DNA of 9,243 nt from Candidatus Rokuibacteriota bacterium (GTDB lineage: Bacteria > Methylomirabilota > Methylomirabilia > Rokubacteriales > CSP1-6): the NCBI GenBank assembly GCA_003221595.1, contig QHSM01000100.1, positions 1-9,243 on the forward strand, read 5' to 3'. Each line of letters opens with the position of its first letter. Position 1 is the first letter of the stretch. Under the pieces are notes generated by a model, which made no database searches, was not told where the DNA came from, and saw only the letters and a list, made by a program, of their open reading frames with translations. Positions 6,374 through 9,243 of this stretch are shown piece after piece. The position numbers and the translations under genes are program-made.

Positions 6374-7747
6374 ATGGCGAAACCGAGGCGCGGTGAAGCG
6401 CTCGATCTCACCATCGACGACCTCGCCTTCGGCGGCGAGGGCGTCGGCCGGGTCGAGGGCTACGTCATCTTCGTGCGGGGCGCCCTGCCCGGGGATCGCG
6501 TGCGCGTGCGGATCGTCGAGGCGCGCTCGCGATTCGGGCGGGGGGTGATCGAATCGATCGAGTCCCCGTCCACCGATCGGGTCGACGCGCCCTGCGCCTA
6601 CTTCGGCCGCTGCGGCGGATGCCGCCTCCAGCACCTCGCGTATCCGGCGCAGCTGGCGTTCAAGGAAAAGCAGGTGCGCGACTGCCTCGAGCGCATCGGC
6701 GGGCTCGGCGATTTCGAGCTCCGGCCGATCCTGGCGGCGCCCGATCCCTACGGCTACCGCAACAAGATGGAATTCACCGTCGTCCGGCCGGGCGCGGGCG
6801 ACGGGCCGGCCATCGGCCTCCACCAGGCGGACCGCTATGACGTGGTCCTGGACATCGAGCGCTGCCTCCTGCAGTCGGACACGATGAACGTCCTGCTGGA
6901 CGAGCTGAGGACGCAGGCGCGCGCGCGGCAGCTTTCCGTGTACGACCAGAACTCGGGCGAGGGGCTCTTGCGCTTCGCGACCGTGCGCGAGGGCCGGCGC
7001 ACCGGTGAGGCGATGGTCAACATCGTCACCGCGGCGCCGGACGTGGTGGCGCTCGGCCCGGTGGCGGAGCGTCTTCGGGCGCGGGTTCCGTCCGTGGCCA
7101 GCGTGGTCCTCAACGTGAACGCGAAGAAGGCCTCCGTCGCGGTGGGCTCGGAGGAGCATCTGCTGCTCGGGCGCGACCACATCCGCGAATCCCTGGGCGG
7201 ACTGACATTCCAGGTGTCCGCGAACTCCTTCTTCCAGACCAATACGGTGCAGGCCGAGCGGCTCTTCGCCGTCGTCGAGGCGGCGTGCGAGCTCACCGGC
7301 CGCGAGACCGTCGTCGATCTCTACTCGGGGACGGGCGCCATCAGTCTCCTGCTGGCCCGCCGGAGCCGCTGGGTGTACGGCATCGAGGTCGCGCCGGCGG
7401 CGGTGGCCGACGCCGTGCGCAACGCGCGCGAGAACGGGATCGAGAACTGCACGTTCCTCCCGGGCGAGGTGCGTCACGTCCTGCCGACGCTGACACGCGA
7501 CGGGGTCCGGGCGGAGGTCGTGGTGGCGGACCCGCCGCGGGCCGGATTCCATCCCAAGGCGCTCCAGGCGCTCGCCACGCTCGGGCCGGCGCGCCTCGTG
7601 TACGTCTCGTGCAATCCCTCCACGCTGGCGCGCGATGTCGGGGACCTGGTCCGTCAGGGCTATCGGCTCGAGTGGGTCGAGCCGGTCGACATGTTCCCGC
7701 AAACGCCGCACATCGAGGCGGTCGCGCGTCTGCATCGCGCGCCGTGA
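6374..7747 (+). CDS. rlmD: 23S rRNA (uracil-C5)-methyltransferase, RlmD/RumA family
   Basis: Transfers a methyl group from S-adenosylmethionine to C5 of a uridine in 23S rRNA (U1939 for E. coli RlmD; the exact target here is inferred). The protein has 457 residues. Residues 1-60 form the TRAM RNA-binding domain (LTIDDLAFGGEGVGR). Cys74, Cys80, Cys83 and Cys164 fit the CX5CX2C...C pattern that binds the 4Fe-4S cluster in RumA. The SAM loop is VVDLYSGTGAISLLLA (313-328), followed by VVADPPRAGFHP (383-394). The nucleophile is Cys413 in VSCNPSTLARD, and Glu448 in PHIEAVARL is the likely general base. All catalytic residues are present. The start at 6374 gives the usual TRAM N-terminus; the frame stays open upstream to 6275, but that part overlaps the divergent gene. 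No Shine-Dalgarno is evident. Its stop TGA overlaps the GTG start of the permease gene by 4 nt. Confidence 0.94.
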   Translation: MAKPRRGEALDLTIDDLAFGGEGVGRVEGYVIFVRGALPGDRVRVRIVEARSRFGRGVIESIESPSTDRVDAPCAYFGRCGGCRLQHLAYPAQLAFKEKQVRDCLERIGGLGDFELRPILAAPDPYGYRNKMEFTVVRPGAGDGPAIGLHQADRYDVVLDIERCLLQSDTMNVLLDELRTQARARQLSVYDQNSGEGLLRFATVREGRRTGEAMVNIVTAAPDVVALGPVAERLRARVPSVASVVLNVNAKKASVAVGSEEHLLLGRDHIRESLGGLTFQVSANSFFQTNTVQAERLFAVVEAACELTGRETVVDLYSGTGAISLLLARRSRWVYGIEVAPAAVADAVRNARENGIENCTFLPGEVRHVLPTLTRDGVRAEVVVADPPRAGFHPKALQALATLGPARLVYVSCNPSTLARDVGDLVRQGYRLEWVEPVDMFPQTPHIEAVARLHRAP

Positions 7748-8550
7748 GGATTTACCTGGCGCGCCGGCTGGCCCAGGCGCTCCTGGTCCTGCTGGGTGTC
7801 TCCTTCATCGTCTTCTTCATTCTGTATCTCACCGGCGATCCGGCCCTGATCCTGCTTCCCCCCGACGCCTCCGTGGAGGACGTGCAGAAATTCCGCGAGG
7901 CGATGGGCTTCAACGATCCGTTCGTCGTCCAGTACGGTCGCTTCCTCGCCGGGGCGCTGCGCGGAGACTTCGGCCAGTCGGTTCGCCACGGCGAGCCGGC
8001 GTTCAGTCTGGTCGTCGAGCGCATGCCGGCGACGTTCGAGCTGGCCGGCGCCGCGCTGCTGGTCGCTCTCGGCCTGGCGATCCCCGCCGGGATCGTCTCC
8101 GCCGTGCGGCGGAACACGCTCGTCGACTACATCTCGACGGTCGTCGCGCTGCTCGGGCAGTCGATGCCGACGTTCTGGCTCGGCATCATGCTGATCCTCG
8201 TCTTCTCCGTACAGCTCAATCTGTTGCCCTCGTCAGGCCGCATCCGGACGGCGCGGGCCAAGGGCGTGAGCGATCCGCCCGTCGTCTGGAAGCACGCCCT
8301 CAAGAACGCCGCGATCCCGATCGTGACCATCGTCGGGATCGAGCTCGGCACGCTGCTCGGGGGCTCCGTCATCACCGAGACGATCTTCGCCTGGCCGGGT
8401 GTCGGCCGCCTGTCGGTCCAGGCGATCTACAACCGCGACTATCCGGTGGTGCAGGCGGCGGTGTTCCTCCTCTCGTCGACGTTTGTCCTCGTCAACCTCT
8501 TCGTCGACGTGGTCTATACCTACCTTGACCCGCGGATTCGACTGCGATGA
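7744..8550 (+). CDS. DppB-type peptide/nickel ABC transporter permease, apparently internally deleted
   Basis: Inner-membrane permease of a dipeptide/oligopeptide (DppB/OppB) ABC importer. The start is GTG (7744-7746), inside the GTGA overlap with rlmD, giving the typical N-terminus RIYLARRLAQALLVLLGVSF. Seen in order are TM1 (about 10-30), the extracytoplasmic part with FNDPFVVQYGRFL and GDFGQSV, TM2 (about 98-121), TM3 (about 130-157), LLPSSGR (160-166), then directly RTARAKGVSDPPVVWKHALKNAAIPIV (168-194; this is the EAA loop), TM5-like (about 190-210), FAWPGVGRLSVQAI, and the final TM (about 235-260). Family members have about 305-340 residues; this has 268. The segment normally between LLPxSGR and (D)YIRTARAKG, holding one transmembrane helix, is missing with the frame intact. 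Five instead of six helices would invert the C-terminal half, so the product may be non-functional. Confidence 0.88.
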   Translation: MRIYLARRLAQALLVLLGVSFIVFFILYLTGDPALILLPPDASVEDVQKFREAMGFNDPFVVQYGRFLAGALRGDFGQSVRHGEPAFSLVVERMPATFELAGAALLVALGLAIPAGIVSAVRRNTLVDYISTVVALLGQSMPTFWLGIMLILVFSVQLNLLPSSGRIRTARAKGVSDPPVVWKHALKNAAIPIVTIVGIELGTLLGGSVITETIFAWPGVGRLSVQAIYNRDYPVVQAAVFLLSSTFVLVNLFVDVVYTYLDPRIRLR

Positions 8551-8571
8551 CGCGCGCACGACCGCAATCCC

Positions 8572-9243
8572 ATGTCCGCTGAGACGGAGCCGGCTCGCGT
8601 CCTGCTCAGGCCACCCGCGGTTCGAGCCGGCCTCGTGGGCCCCGCTCCAATAATTCTGTTCATTCGCCGCCTCGCCCGGCGGCGGACAGCGCTCTTCGGC
8701 CTGGTGGTGGTGATGCTCGTCGTCGTCGCCGCGCTGGGCGCGCCGTGGATCGCCGCGTACGACCCGACGGAGCAGGACATCACGAACCGGCTCAGGCCGC
8801 CGGGATCGCCGGACGCCGCCGGCCGCGCCCACCTGCTCGGCACCGACCATCTCGGCCGGGACATCCTGGCTCGAGTGCTCTTCGGCGCGCGTCCCGCCCT
8901 GATGGTCGGCTTCGCCGCGGTCGCCATCTCGGGAGTGCTCGGCATGATGGTCGGGCTGGTCTCCGGCTACTTCGGGGGACGCATCGACGACGTCTTCATG
9001 CGACTCGCCGACATCCAGCTGGCGTTCCCGTTCATCCTGCTCGCCATCGCGGTCATCGGCGTGCTGGGACCGAGCCTACCCGTGATCATCGTGGTGATCG
9101 GCGTCTCGAGCTGGGTCGTCTACGCGCGCGTGGTGCGCGGGGCGGTGCTGTCGCTGCGCGAGCGGGAGTTCGTGCAAGCGGCGCACGCCCTCGGAAGCGG
9201 CGACGGCCGCGTCCTGCTGCGCCACATTCTGCCGAACGCCTTC
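8572..9243 (+). CDS. DppC-type peptide/nickel ABC transporter permease, 3' end outside window
   Basis: Second inner-membrane permease of the same peptide importer, partner of the DppB-type protein 21 nt upstream. The first 224 residues are present and the frame is open at the window edge. A cytoplasmic N-terminus of about 40 residues rich in Arg (RRLARRR) precedes TM1 (about 41-62). The family motif LLGTDHLGRDILARVLFGAR (88-107) follows, then TM2 (about 109-132), GYFGGRIDDVFMRLADIQLAFP (132-153) and two further hydrophobic helices. Then comes the EAA loop EFVQAAHALGSGDGRVLLRHILPNAF (199-224), which contacts the ATPase. ATG (8572-8574) is chosen by homology; no clear Shine-Dalgarno precedes it. 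An ATG at 8547 in an ATGA overlap with the previous stop opens another frame that closes after 11 codons. Genes for the ATPases and binding protein would be expected outside the window. Confidence 0.93.
   Translation, partial: MSAETEPARVLLRPPAVRAGLVGPAPIILFIRRLARRRTALFGLVVVMLVVVAALGAPWIAAYDPTEQDITNRLRPPGSPDAAGRAHLLGTDHLGRDILARVLFGARPALMVGFAAVAISGVLGMMVGLVSGYFGGRIDDVFMRLADIQLAFPFILLAIAVIGVLGPSLPVIIVVIGVSSWVVYARVVRGAVLSLREREFVQAAHALGSGDGRVLLRHILPNAF

Noticed and set aside
7285..7743. Upstream extension of the DppB-type permease frame by 153 codons
   Set aside because: It overlaps the catalytic half of rlmD out of frame and reads as Arg/Gly-rich noise; the GTG at 7744 gives the family-typical N-terminus.
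8547..8582. 11-codon frame beginning at ATGA overlapping the DppB-type stop
   Set aside because: It is too short, has no conserved content, and the homologous DppC start at 8572 explains the region; a chance ATGA is likely.

Overview
The window is GC-rich, densely coded bacterial chromosome from a diderm: it has two lipoprotein-type signal segments and a LolB/DUF4292-like protein. Gene content, codon style and the peptide-transporter permeases resemble Candidatus Rokubacteria/Methylomirabilota or Deltaproteobacteria-like metagenome genomes. That placement is an impression from the proteins, not a computed result.

Layout. (1) Positions 1-90 hold the last 29 codons of a plus-strand membrane protein, which meets the next block tail to tail. 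(2) Positions 106-6290 form a minus-strand block, read right to left: a DUF721 + TPR fusion protein, a LolB-like lipoprotein, ispE, tRNA-Gln(TTG), prs, rplY/ctc and pth. Spacings are short (-23 to +25 nt), so it looks like one long operon. The order TPR - lolB - ispE - tRNA-Gln - prs - rplY - pth matches the one known from gammaproteobacteria such as Pseudomonas. It joins isoprenoid precursor synthesis, PRPP synthesis, ribosome function, peptidyl-tRNA recycling and outer-membrane lipoprotein handling. (3) Positions 6291-6373 are an 83-bp divergent intergenic region. (4) Positions 6374-9243 form a plus-strand block: an RlmD/RumA-type 23S rRNA uracil methyltransferase, then a DppB-type permease starting in a GTGA overlap with its stop, then a DppC-type permease cut by the window edge.

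Most of the window is conserved housekeeping. Two things stand out. The DppB-type permease is only 268 residues and appears to lack one internal membrane segment through an in-frame deletion just before its EAA loop. The TPR lipoprotein is fused in frame to a complete DciA-like DUF721 domain, which puts its lipobox about 159 residues into the ORF. I found no CRISPR array, insertion sequence, phage gene or toxin-antitoxin pair, and no stretch over 300 bases lacks a gene.
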